A DNA stretch of 64,000 nucleotides from Streptomyces indicus (GTDB lineage Bacteria > Actinomycetota > Actinomycetes > Streptomycetales > Streptomycetaceae), in contig NZ_FNFF01000007.1 of assembly GCF_900100315.1 (NCBI RefSeq), forward strand, positions 131,078 through 195,077, given 5' to 3'. Below the pieces are notes generated by a model that did no database searches, was not told the origin of the DNA, and was given only the letters and a program-made list of their open reading frames with translations. The position numbers were made by a program, and so were the translations under genes. Shown in pieces: positions 52,959-60,288 of the stretch. Each line of letters starts with the position of its first letter. Position 1 is the stretch's first letter.

Positions 52959-52985
52959 GTCAGCCGACTGTCACAGACCTGTCAC
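52959..52985. promoter_or_regulatory. Triple direct repeat GTCAG-N6-GTCAC-N6-GTCAC (AfsQ1 box)
   Basis: Three GTCAs motifs lie at exact 11-bp spacing (52959, 52970, 52981). This matches the reported AfsQ1 motif GTnAC-N6-GTnAC, in the sigQ-afsQ1 intergenic region, about 95 bp upstream of afsQ1. Confidence 0.85.
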
Positions 52986-53079
52986 AGGGGGCTGTGTCTT
53001 TATGGGGGTCCTACGGGGGTTGGGTTCAGGAGCTGCCCAACTGTCGATACGGAGCCGTGCGATGGGCCAGAATGACCTG

Positions 53080-53757
53080 GTGCCTTCCCTGTTGCTGATC
53101 GAGGACGACGACGCCATCCGGACGGCCCTGGAGATGTCACTGACACGCCAGGGTCACCGCGTGGCCACGGCTGCCACCGGCGAGGACGGCCTGAAGCTGC
53201 TCAGCGAGCAGCGGCCGGACCTCATCGTGCTGGATGTGATGCTGCCCGGCATCGACGGCTTCGAGGTGTGCCGGCGGATCCGGCGCACGGATCAGTTGCC
53301 GATCATCCTGCTCACCGCGCGCAACGACGACATCGACGTGGTGGTCGGCCTGGAGTCCGGCGCGGACGACTATGTCGTCAAGCCGGTGCAGGGCCGGGTG
53401 CTGGACGCGCGGATCCGCGCGGTGCTCCGCCGCGGCGAGCGGGAGGCCAACGACGCGGCCACGTTCGGTTCGCTGGTGATCGACCGCTCGGCGATGACGG
53501 TCACGAAGAACGGTGAGGATCTGCAGCTGACGCCCACCGAGCTGCGGCTGCTCCTGGAGCTGAGCCGCAGGCCCGGACAGGCGCTGTCCCGGCAGCAGTT
53601 GCTGCGGCTGGTGTGGGAGCACGACTACCTCGGCGACTCGCGCCTTGTGGACGCCTGTGTGCAGCGGCTGCGCGCGAAGGTGGAGGACGTGCCGTCCTCG
53701 CCGACGCTGATCCGTACCGTGCGCGGCGTGGGCTACCGCTTGGACGCGCCTCAGTGA
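53080..53757 (+). CDS. afsQ1: Response regulator AfsQ1
   Basis: An OmpR/PhoB-type response regulator (225 residues). Receiver domain LLLIEDDDAIRTALEMSLTRQG with phosphoacceptor Asp52 (LIVLDVMLPG), then the LTPTELRLLLELSRRPGQ winged helix and C-terminal RTVRGVGYRLD. With GTG 53080 the phosphorylated Asp falls at 52 as in S. coelicolor AfsQ1. ATG 53062, with GGAG nearby, is an alternative that adds six residues. AfsQ1 activates antibiotic cluster regulators and sigQ in response to nitrogen-rich conditions. Forms an operon with afsQ2 (GTGA overlap). Confidence 0.95.
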   Translation: MPSLLLIEDDDAIRTALEMSLTRQGHRVATAATGEDGLKLLSEQRPDLIVLDVMLPGIDGFEVCRRIRRTDQLPIILLTARNDDIDVVVGLESGADDYVVKPVQGRVLDARIRAVLRRGEREANDAATFGSLVIDRSAMTVTKNGEDLQLTPTELRLLLELSRRPGQALSRQQLLRLVWEHDYLGDSRLVDACVQRLRAKVEDVPSSPTLIRTVRGVGYRLDAPQ

Positions 53758-55532
53758 CGACGCGTACGCCGCGGAGCCACCGGTCCGCCGGGGCGCCGGA
53801 CGCCTCCGACTCCCCTGCGGGCAAGGCGCGTTGGGGGCGGCGGGTGGCCGCGAAGCTGCGGTTCACGAGTCTGCGGCTGCGGCTGGTCGTGGTGTTCGGC
53901 CTGGTCGCGCTGACCGCCGCCGTCTCCGCCTCGGGGATCGCGTACTGGCTCAACCGCGAGGCCCTGCTCACCCGCACCCAGGATGCCGCGCTGAACGATT
54001 TCCAGGAGGAGATGCAGAGCCGCGCGGCCACGCTCCAGCTCGACCCCGGACAGGCCGAACTCCAGGACGCGGCCAACCTGATGGCGCGCAGCAGCCAGCA
54101 GTACAGCGTGCTGCTCATCGCCGAGAGCGCGGACGGCCAAGTGCTCTCCGCCAAGGCCGGGACCCCGGCCACGTTCACGCTCGACGACGTGCCGGCCTCG
54201 TTGCAGGACGCGGTGAACGAGCCGCAGCAGTCGGCCTCCGGGGGCGAGGCCACGTATCGGATGTTCTGGCAGCGCACCGAGTCCGGCGGGACGCCGTATC
54301 TCGTCGGCGGTACGCGCGTGACGGGCGACGGGCCGACCGGCTACATGCTGAAGTCGCTCGCGCCCGAGCAGAAGGACCTGAGTTCGCTGGCGTGGTCGCT
54401 CGGGATCGCGACGACGCTGGCGCTGATCGGGGCCGCGCTGCTCGCGCAGGCCGCGGCGACCACCGTCCTGAAGCCCGTGCACCGGCTCGGAGTTGCCGCG
54501 CGGCGGCTAGGCGAGGGCAAGCTGGACACGCGCCTGCGGGTGTCGGGCACGGATGAACTGGCCGAGCTGTCACGGACGTTCAACCGGACCGCGGAGTCCC
54601 TGGAGAAGAAGGTCGCGGACATGAGCGCGCGGGAGGAGTCGAGCCGGCGCTTCGTCGCGGACATGTCCCACGAGCTGCGTACGCCGCTGACGGCGATCAC
54701 CGCGGTGACCGAGGTCCTCGAAGAGGAGGAGGACAGCCTCGACCCGATGATCGCGCCGGCCGTACGGCTCGTGGTGAGCGAGACGCGGCGGCTCAACGAC
54801 CTCGTGGAGAACCTGATGGAGGTCACCCGCTTCGACGCGGGCACGGCCCGGCTGGTCCTCGACGACGTGGACCTCGCGGACCAGATCACTGCGTGCATCG
54901 ACGCGCGGGCCTGGCTGGACGCGGTGGACCTGGACGCCGAGCGCGGCATCATGGCGCGGCTCGACCCGCGCCGGCTCGATGTGATCCTGGCGAATCTGAT
55001 CGGCAACGCGCTCAAGCACGGCGGCTCTCCGGTGCGGGTTTCGGTGCGTACGGAGGGCGAAGGCGGCGAGGAGATCGTGATCTCGGTACGCGACCACGGT
55101 CCGGGCATCCCCGAGGAGGTGCTGCCGCACGTCTTCGACCGCTTCTACAAGGCGAGCGCCTCGCGGCCGCGGTCGGAGGGGTCCGGGCTCGGGCTCTCGA
55201 TCGCGCTGGAGAACGCGCACATCCACGGCGGCGAGATCAGCGCGGCGAACTCTCCCGAGGGCGGTGCGGTGTTCACGCTGCGGCTGCCGCGGGATGCTTC
55301 GGAGCTGGTGGAGCGGGGGCGGGGTGACGGGGCGGGGGCCTCGGGTGGGGCCTCGGGTGGATCGGAAGGGTCTGACGGGTCTGACGGGTCGGATGGCTCG
55401 GGTGGGTCCGGTGGGTCGAGCCGGGCCGGTGGGTCTGACGGGTCCGGTGGGCCGGGCAGGTCCGGTGGGTCGGGCGGTTCGGGTGCGTCGGGGTCGTCTG
55501 CTTCCGCCGGCACCGTGGAGGGGGCGCGATGA
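53754..55532 (+). CDS. afsQ2: Sensor histidine kinase AfsQ2 with Gly/Ser/Asp-rich C-terminal tail
   Basis: A 592-residue membrane sensor kinase, partner of AfsQ1. TM1 is about residues 40-62, a periplasmic/extracellular sensor to about 210, TM2 about 211-233, HAMP (KPVHRLGVAARRLGEGKLDTRL), HisKA with His306 (FVADMSHELRTPL), and HATPase with NLIGNALKHG, DHGPGIPEE and GSGLGLSIALENAH. The last 69 residues (524-592) are Gly/Ser/Asp/Ala repeats (GSDGSDGSDGSGGSGG type) absent from the 535-residue S. coelicolor protein, as far as I recall. GTG 53754 overlaps the afsQ1 stop. Confidence 0.95.
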   Translation: MTTRTPRSHRSAGAPDASDSPAGKARWGRRVAAKLRFTSLRLRLVVVFGLVALTAAVSASGIAYWLNREALLTRTQDAALNDFQEEMQSRAATLQLDPGQAELQDAANLMARSSQQYSVLLIAESADGQVLSAKAGTPATFTLDDVPASLQDAVNEPQQSASGGEATYRMFWQRTESGGTPYLVGGTRVTGDGPTGYMLKSLAPEQKDLSSLAWSLGIATTLALIGAALLAQAAATTVLKPVHRLGVAARRLGEGKLDTRLRVSGTDELAELSRTFNRTAESLEKKVADMSAREESSRRFVADMSHELRTPLTAITAVTEVLEEEEDSLDPMIAPAVRLVVSETRRLNDLVENLMEVTRFDAGTARLVLDDVDLADQITACIDARAWLDAVDLDAERGIMARLDPRRLDVILANLIGNALKHGGSPVRVSVRTEGEGGEEIVISVRDHGPGIPEEVLPHVFDRFYKASASRPRSEGSGLGLSIALENAHIHGGEISAANSPEGGAVFTLRLPRDASELVERGRGDGAGASGGASGGSEGSDGSDGSDGSGGSGGSSRAGGSDGSGGPGRSGGSGGSGASGSSASAGTVEGAR

Positions 55533-56131
55533 GGCGGCGTGGTGCTGCCGTGGCGCTGCTCGCGGCGGGGCTGCTGGCCGGGCTCTCCGGGTGCGGGATC
55601 CGGGCCACCGAGGTGCCGACCGAGTTCGGGACCGCGCCGTCCCGGGTGCCGTGCACGCGCTCGGCGCCCGACGTCAGCGCGCAGTCGGCCGCGGGGCTGC
55701 CGGTGCAGGTGTTCCTGATCTGCGGGTCCCAGCTGGTGAGCGTCGACCGGTCGGTCACGCTGGCGGACGGGCGGTCGGCGAACGACCGGGTGGACCTGGC
55801 CCAAGCGCTGCTCGACGAGCTGCGGGAGCTGCCGTCGGGGGCGGAGGACAAGGCCGGGTTCAGCTCCGACGTGCGGTCCGCGCTCACCGTACGGGGGCCT
55901 CAGCGGGGTGACCCCGAGCGGGCGCTGCGGCTCAGCACGCCGCCCGAGCGGCTGTCGGCGTTCGCGCGGGCGCAGGTGGTGTGCACGCTGGTGCACGGGG
56001 TGGGGGCCGGTGAGGAGGCCGTGCTGCTCGGCGGCACGCAGGAGGACTCCGCGTTGCGGAGCTATCGGTGCACGGATGAGGTGCGGGCGCGGCCGGAGGT
56101 TGTGCCGGTGCCTTCGGGGTCGGTGGGGTGA
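55529..56131 (+). CDS. Lipoprotein in the afsQ operon
   Basis: A 200-residue lipoprotein. Signal peptide MRRRGAAVALLAAGLLAGL with lipobox LSGC, mature sequence with four cysteines (PCTRS, FLICGSQ, QVVCTLV, YRCTD). ATG overlaps the afsQ2 stop (ATGA), so it is translated with the kinase. S. coelicolor has a lipoprotein gene in the same position; it may tune ligand sensing by AfsQ2 outside the membrane. No enzymatic motif seen. Confidence 0.9.
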   Translation: MRRRGAAVALLAAGLLAGLSGCGIRATEVPTEFGTAPSRVPCTRSAPDVSAQSAAGLPVQVFLICGSQLVSVDRSVTLADGRSANDRVDLAQALLDELRELPSGAEDKAGFSSDVRSALTVRGPQRGDPERALRLSTPPERLSAFARAQVVCTLVHGVGAGEEAVLLGGTQEDSALRSYRCTDEVRARPEVVPVPSGSVG

Positions 56132-56230
56132 GGGTTCTTTTTTCGGGGGCCGGGTCCGGTTGGGCTGAGGTGGGGTTGGGCTTTCCCCTACCCGCCCCTC
56201 CCCGAAACCGAGGGCTCCGCCCCCGGACCC

Positions 56231-56355
56231 CTGGGTGGGCACCCAAGCCTGGGGCTTCGCCCCGGGGACCCGCGCTGGGGCTGCGCCCCGGCCCCCCTGG
56301 GTGGGCACCCACGCGGGGGCTTCGCCCCCTGCACCCCCTTTTGGGGCTTCGCCCC
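56231..56355. repeat. Cluster of GGGGCTTCGCCCC hairpins (REP-like)
   Basis: Hairpins at 56251-56263, 56277-56289 (GGGGCTGCGCCCC), 56315-56329 and 56343-56355, plus two TGGGTGGGCACCCA dyads in 56231-56245 and 56297-56311. A Streptomyces-typical CGTCCTCAAACGCCGGACGG block follows at about 56385-56404. They fill most of the 432-bp gap 56132-56563. Confidence 0.8.
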
Positions 56356-56402
56356 TTGCCCCCGTATCGCGCCTGAACGGCGCTCGTCCTCAAACGCCGG
56401 AC

Positions 56403-56476
56403 GGGCTGATAGTTGCCCCACGGGCTGAAGAGTGCCCCGCGGCTGACAGTTGCCCCACGGCTGCGTTGCCCCGTAG
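56403..56476. repeat. 19-bp degenerate tandem repeat
   Basis: Units at 56403, 56422, 56441 and 56459 share GGGCTGA-N-AGTTGCCCCAC; the later ones are shorter and degenerate. Confidence 0.65.
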
Positions 56477-56563
56477 CGGCCGCGGCCGACAGTTGCCGCA
56501 CCACTTCCCTCCGCTTCCCGGAAGTGCGGAACCGTTTCAACGTGAGGCTGCGTCTAGGGGGGC

Positions 56564-57112
56564 GTGCAGCGTCAGGGACTTGGCGGGGTTGCCGTCATCC
56601 GCTTTCGTGCGGCAGGAGTCGTGCTCCTCGTCGCGCATCTCGCTTTCGTCGGCTGGCTCACGCTGCGGCCCCTCGATGTCGCCTGGGTGACGGCCGCGAA
56701 CCTGCAGCCGTTCGCCGGGATCAAGGCGGATCTGGCGCTCGGGCCCGGTCAGGCCGTGCGCCGGATCGGCGAGGCGCTGGCGCTGCTGGCCCCGCTCGGG
56801 GTGCTGCTGCCGATGGCCGGGGGCCGGCTGCACGCCTCCACCTTGGGGTCCTTCCTGCGGACCGTCGCGGCGGGCGCGATGCTCTCGCTCGGTATCGAGC
56901 TGCTCCAGACCGCCGTACCGGGACAGGTCGTCGACATCGATTCGCTCATGCTGAACACCCTCGGCGTGGCCGTCGTGCACCTGGCCGTCGTACCGGCGGC
57001 GCGGGCCCGTATCCGCCGTATGAAGGGGGTTCCCAAGCGGGCCCCCCTCCCCCGGGACGAGGTCCCTCAGGGGTCGACCCCGACGATTCCCAGGGTCGGG
57101 ATCGCCCCGTAG
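56564..57112 (+). CDS. VanZ-like membrane protein
   Basis: A 182-residue membrane protein with four helices (about 12-33, 68-84, 95-118 and 125-150). The pattern VGWLTLRPLD ... NLQPFAGI ... ELLQTAVPGQVVDIDSLMLNTLGV matches the VanZ domain (DIDDLILNTLG type), known from teicoplanin resistance and envelope homeostasis. GTG 56564 is the only start in frame before the first helix, with a purine-rich AGGGGGG directly before it (spacing short). The C-terminus is basic then Pro-rich. Confidence 0.82.
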   Translation: MQRQGLGGVAVIRFRAAGVVLLVAHLAFVGWLTLRPLDVAWVTAANLQPFAGIKADLALGPGQAVRRIGEALALLAPLGVLLPMAGGRLHASTLGSFLRTVAAGAMLSLGIELLQTAVPGQVVDIDSLMLNTLGVAVVHLAVVPAARARIRRMKGVPKRAPLPRDEVPQGSTPTIPRVGIAP

Positions 57113-57203
57113 CCTGACGTTTTGTCCCGCTCGCGACCGTAGTTTTGAAGCAGATCGAGGCACCGACCAGGGAGCCTCACCAACGGTTCGCGAAGGAGCC
57201 ACC

Positions 57204-57419
57204 ATGACCGCCCTTGCCCGCCCTCGTAACGGACGGATGATCGGCGGAGTGTGCGCAGCGCTGGCGAAGCGCTTCGGCACCTCCGCGACCACGATGCGCG
57301 TGATCTTCCTCGTCTCGTGTCTGCTGCCCGGCCCCCAGTTCCTGCTCTACCTGGCGCTGTGGGCGCTGCTGCCCGCCGAGAAGGGCTCCGTCCACAAGGA
57401 CACCGCGCCTGCGTGGTAA
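57204..57419 (+). CDS. PspC-domain small membrane protein
   Basis: A 71-residue PspC-domain protein. RPRNGRMIGGVCAALAKRFGTSATTMRVIF and LLPGPQFLLYLALWALLP are the hallmark of this single-domain family, which senses or protects the membrane under stress. AAGGAGCC precedes ATG 57204. Follows the VanZ-like gene in the same direction; both are membrane-stress-related, so they may work together. Confidence 0.92.
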   Translation: MTALARPRNGRMIGGVCAALAKRFGTSATTMRVIFLVSCLLPGPQFLLYLALWALLPAEKGSVHKDTAPAW

Positions 57420-57453
57420 GCACCACCTTGAGCACCATCCGTACCTGAACGGC

Positions 57454-57496
57454 GAAGGGCGCCCGCCCGGAGTGAGAACTCCGGAGGGCGCCCTTC
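57454..57496. terminator. Strong terminator between convergent genes
   Basis: GAAGGGCGCCC (57454-57464) and GGGCGCCCTTC (57486-57496), with inner CCGGAG/CTCCGG, form a two-step stem. Confidence 0.82.
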
Positions 57497-57547
57497 CGCG
57501 TGGCCGCGGCTCACGCGTACGCAGGCCGTACGCGGGCGACGTGCTCG

Positions 57548-57955
57548 TCAGCCGATCGGCAGGCCCGAGACGGGCAGACCGCCGCCGACGCCCGGCAGAC
57601 CGCTGACCGGGAGGCCGTCCACGGGCAGGCCGCCGGCCACCGGCAGGGAGCCCGGGTTCACCGGCAGGCCGCCGAGCAGGCCCTTGACCGGGTCGGCGTC
57701 GGCGGGCAGCGCCTTCTCGACGGTGGGCTTGGCGGTGCTCAGACCGTTCGTGAGGGCGTTCTGCCCGGCATCCACCGCCTCGGACGCGCCCGGCAGGGTC
57801 TTGGTCACCTGGCCGACCGGCAGGTCCTTGGCGACGGAACCGACGGCCTGGGCGGGGTCGGGCAGAGCGGGCGCTGCCGACGCGGCGGATGCGCCGGCTG
57901 CGGCGAAAGCGGCACCGAGAGCGGCGACACCGAGGGTCTTGGCAGACTGCTTCAT
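57548..57955 (-). CDS. Secreted GLPV-repeat small protein
   Basis: A 135-residue exported protein. MKQSAKTLGVAALGAAFAAAG then ASAASAAP is a signal peptide. The mature part is helical at first (LPDPAQAVGSVAKDLPVG) and ends in GLPV-type repeats (GLLGGLPVNPG, AGGLPVDGLPVSGLPG, GGLPVSGLPIG). Proteins like this are common in Streptomyces and often misannotated as ATP-binding; I see no such site. Function unknown, possibly surface/envelope. Confidence 0.78.
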   Translation of the reverse strand: MKQSAKTLGVAALGAAFAAAGASAASAAPALPDPAQAVGSVAKDLPVGQVTKTLPGASEAVDAGQNALTNGLSTAKPTVEKALPADADPVKGLLGGLPVNPGSLPVAGGLPVDGLPVSGLPGVGGGLPVSGLPIG

Positions 57956-58047
57956 GGTGAATACGTCCTTGGAGACGGGGAGTTCTTGAGCGGTCCCGCA
58001 AGCTATCCACGCTCGCTGCGCGCCCGCAAACACCGTCAACGCACGAA

Positions 58048-58079
58048 AAACGGCCGCGAATTGATCTTCCCGGCCGTTT
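58048..58079 (-). terminator. Rho-independent terminator of add
   Basis: AAACGGCCG (58048-58056) and CGGCCGTTT (58071-58079); on the minus strand the stem is followed by a T-run, unusually canonical for this genome. Confidence 0.82.
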
Positions 58080-58102
58080 CTGCGTACGCGCTCTTCGCCT
58101 GC

Positions 58103-59248
58103 TCAGGCCTCGGAACCGCTGGTCGCAGCGGTCTGCTGGAACAGCCACTCCGACTTCAGCTCGGCGTAACCGGGCTTGATCACGTCGTTGATCATGGCCA
58201 GTCGTTCATCGAAAGGAATGAATGCTGATTTCATCGCATTGACTGTGAACCACTGCATGTCGTCGAGCGTGTAGCCGAACGTGCCGACCAGGTGCTCGAA
58301 TTCGCGGCTCATGCTCGTGCCGGACATCAGGCGGTTGTCCGTGTTCACGGTCGCGCGGAAGTGCAGCTTGCGCAGCAGGCCGATGGGGTGCTCGGCGTAG
58401 GAACTGGCCGCGCCCGTCTGAAGGTTGGACGTCGGGCACATCTCGAGAGGGATGCGCTTGTCTCGTACGTACGCGGCGAGCCGGCCGAGCTTCACGGTGC
58501 CGTCGTCGGCGACCTGGATGTCGTCGATGATCCGCACGCCGTGGCCGAGGCGGTCCGCGCCGCACCACTGAAGGGCCTGCCAGATCGAGGGCAGGCCGAA
58601 GGCCTCGCCCGCGTGGATCGTGAAGTGGTTGTTCTCGCGCTTGAGGTACTCGAAGGCGTCGAGGTGGCGGGTGGGCGGGAAGCCGGCCTCGGCGCCCGCG
58701 ATGTCGAAGCCGACCACGCCGAGGTCGCGGTAGCGGTTGGCGAGCTCGGCGATCTCCAGGGCGCGGGCCGCGTGGCGCATCGCGGTGAGCAGGGCGCCGA
58801 CGCGGATGCGGTGGCCGTTGGCCTTGGCGCGGCGCTCGCCCTCGCGGAAGCCCTCGTTGACCGCCTCGACGACCTCTTCGAGGGTGAGGCCCTTCTCCAG
58901 GTGCTGCTCGGGCGCATACCGGATCTCGGCGTAGACGACGCCGTCCTCCGCGAGGTCCTCGGCGCACTCGGCGGCGACCCGGAAGAGGGCCTCCTTGGTC
59001 TGCATGACGGCGCAGGTGTGCGCGAAGGTCTCCAGGTAGCGCGGCAGCGAACCGGAGTCGGCGGCTTCGCGGAACCAGATGCCGAGCTTGTCGGGCTCGG
59101 ACTCGGGAAGGCCTTCGTAGCCCGTCTCTCGGGCGAGATCGATGATCGTCCCGGGGCGCAGGCCGCCGTCGAGGTGGTCGTGAAGCAGCACCTTGGGGGC
59201 CCGGCGGATCTGGTCCGGGGTCGGGGAGGGTGTGGTCTGGCTCGTCAT
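58103..59248 (-). CDS. add: Adenosine deaminase
   Basis: A 381-residue metal-dependent deaminase, adenosine to inosine and deoxyadenosine to deoxyinosine. Zn ligands: HDHLDGG (the HxH-type motif, near residue 24), HAGE (about 217) with the catalytic Glu, and NTDN (about 306) with the Zn-binding Asp, together with LGHGVRI and CPTSNLQTGA. It supplies inosine to the purine nucleoside phosphorylase encoded at 41862. ATG 59248. The operator-like palindrome lies 16 bp upstream. Confidence 0.95.
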   Translation of the reverse strand: MTSQTTPSPTPDQIRRAPKVLLHDHLDGGLRPGTIIDLARETGYEGLPESEPDKLGIWFREAADSGSLPRYLETFAHTCAVMQTKEALFRVAAECAEDLAEDGVVYAEIRYAPEQHLEKGLTLEEVVEAVNEGFREGERRAKANGHRIRVGALLTAMRHAARALEIAELANRYRDLGVVGFDIAGAEAGFPPTRHLDAFEYLKRENNHFTIHAGEAFGLPSIWQALQWCGADRLGHGVRIIDDIQVADDGTVKLGRLAAYVRDKRIPLEMCPTSNLQTGAASSYAEHPIGLLRKLHFRATVNTDNRLMSGTSMSREFEHLVGTFGYTLDDMQWFTVNAMKSAFIPFDERLAMINDVIKPGYAELKSEWLFQQTAATSGSEA

Positions 59249-59264
59249 TTCCGCACTCTAACGC

Positions 59265-59276
59265 CTACGCGCGTAG
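59265..59276. promoter_or_regulatory. Palindrome CTACGCGCGTAG, candidate nucleoside operator 3
   Basis: Third identical 12-mer, 16 bp upstream of the add start codon on its strand. Confidence 0.7.
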
Positions 59277-59473
59277 ATTGCTCCTCTCCGTTACGGATTC
59301 GCTGCCTGCGGGGTTCCGATACGGGGCGAGTACCGGTCGGATGCGGCTCGGGTACGGGTCGGATACGCCCTCGGCCGCCCCTGCTGCCCCCCTGCTGTGA
59401 CATCCCACGTCGATACGTAACAGTGATCGCCGGTCCAGGTTCCGTACACCTGTATTTCTGAGACTGTTCTGCC

Positions 59474-60241
59474 ATGGCACAGGAAGCAATGCCGGTGCGC
59501 GGGGCCCGACTTGGGCGGGCCATCGGGCACGAGCTGACTCCGGGGCGCAGCGTCGGCGGTGTGGTGCTGCTGCTCCCGGCCGGGGACGTGACCTCCACGC
59601 GGCGGGCCCACCCGCTCGCGCTCGCCAACGTGCGCGCGCTCGGCCGCAGGCTGGCCCGGGCCGGACGCGAGGAGGGCCTGGTCGCGCACGCGGTGCACTA
59701 CCGCTGCCGGGGCTGGAACGGGACGGACGCCCAGCCCGCCGCCGACGCCCTGTGGGCGGCCGACGAGGTCGTACGGCGCTACGGGGACGTGCCCGTCTGT
59801 CTCGCCGGGATCGACATGGGCGGCCGGGCGGCGCTGCACGCAGGCGGGCACAGTGCCGTCAACTCCGTGCTCGCGCTTGCCCCTTGGCTGCCCGACAAGG
59901 ATGTCGCGCTCGCGCCCGAACCGGTGAAGCAGCTGGTGGGGCGGCATGTGCTGATCGCGCACGGGACCAACGACGAGCGGACCGACCCCGAGTTGTCCTT
60001 CCGCTATGCCGAGCGTCTGAAGAAGACCAACCGGGACACCGCACGCTTCGAGGTGCACTCCGACGGGCACGCGATGCTCCAGCACCGGGCCGAGGTGTTC
60101 GCGCTCGCGGTGGACTTCGTACGCGGTGCACTGTTGGGGCAGCCCTTCGCGCGGCCGGTCGCGGACGCGTTCGCGGCGCCGCCGCCGCTGGGGCTGCGGA
60201 TGCCGCTGGCTTCTGGGTTCGGGCGGGCGTTGATGCGCTGA
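59474..60241 (+). CDS. Alpha/beta hydrolase with Asp in the nucleophile elbow
   Basis: A 255-residue alpha/beta-hydrolase-fold protein. The elbow where GxSxG is expected reads LAGIDMGGRAAL with Asp114. HVLIAHGTNDERTDPELS shows the acid-loop region and HSDGHAMLQHRAEV the His region. Asp nucleophiles are used by some members (haloalkane dehalogenase/epoxide hydrolase), but the surrounding pattern is serine-hydrolase-like, so it could also be non-catalytic. ATG 59474. Divergent from add. Confidence 0.78.
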   Translation: MAQEAMPVRGARLGRAIGHELTPGRSVGGVVLLLPAGDVTSTRRAHPLALANVRALGRRLARAGREEGLVAHAVHYRCRGWNGTDAQPAADALWAADEVVRRYGDVPVCLAGIDMGGRAALHAGGHSAVNSVLALAPWLPDKDVALAPEPVKQLVGRHVLIAHGTNDERTDPELSFRYAERLKKTNRDTARFEVHSDGHAMLQHRAEVFALAVDFVRGALLGQPFARPVADAFAAPPPLGLRMPLASGFGRALMR

Positions 60242-60288
60242 GCGCCCCGGTGGGGTGGGGTGCCGGCGGCTTCAGGGTGAGTGGCCGG

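Noticed and set aside
52121..56131. Antibiotic biosynthetic gene cluster around the afsQ locus
   Set aside because: Only the regulatory genes sigQ, afsQ1, afsQ2 and a lipoprotein are present; no synthase, tailoring or resistance genes nearby.
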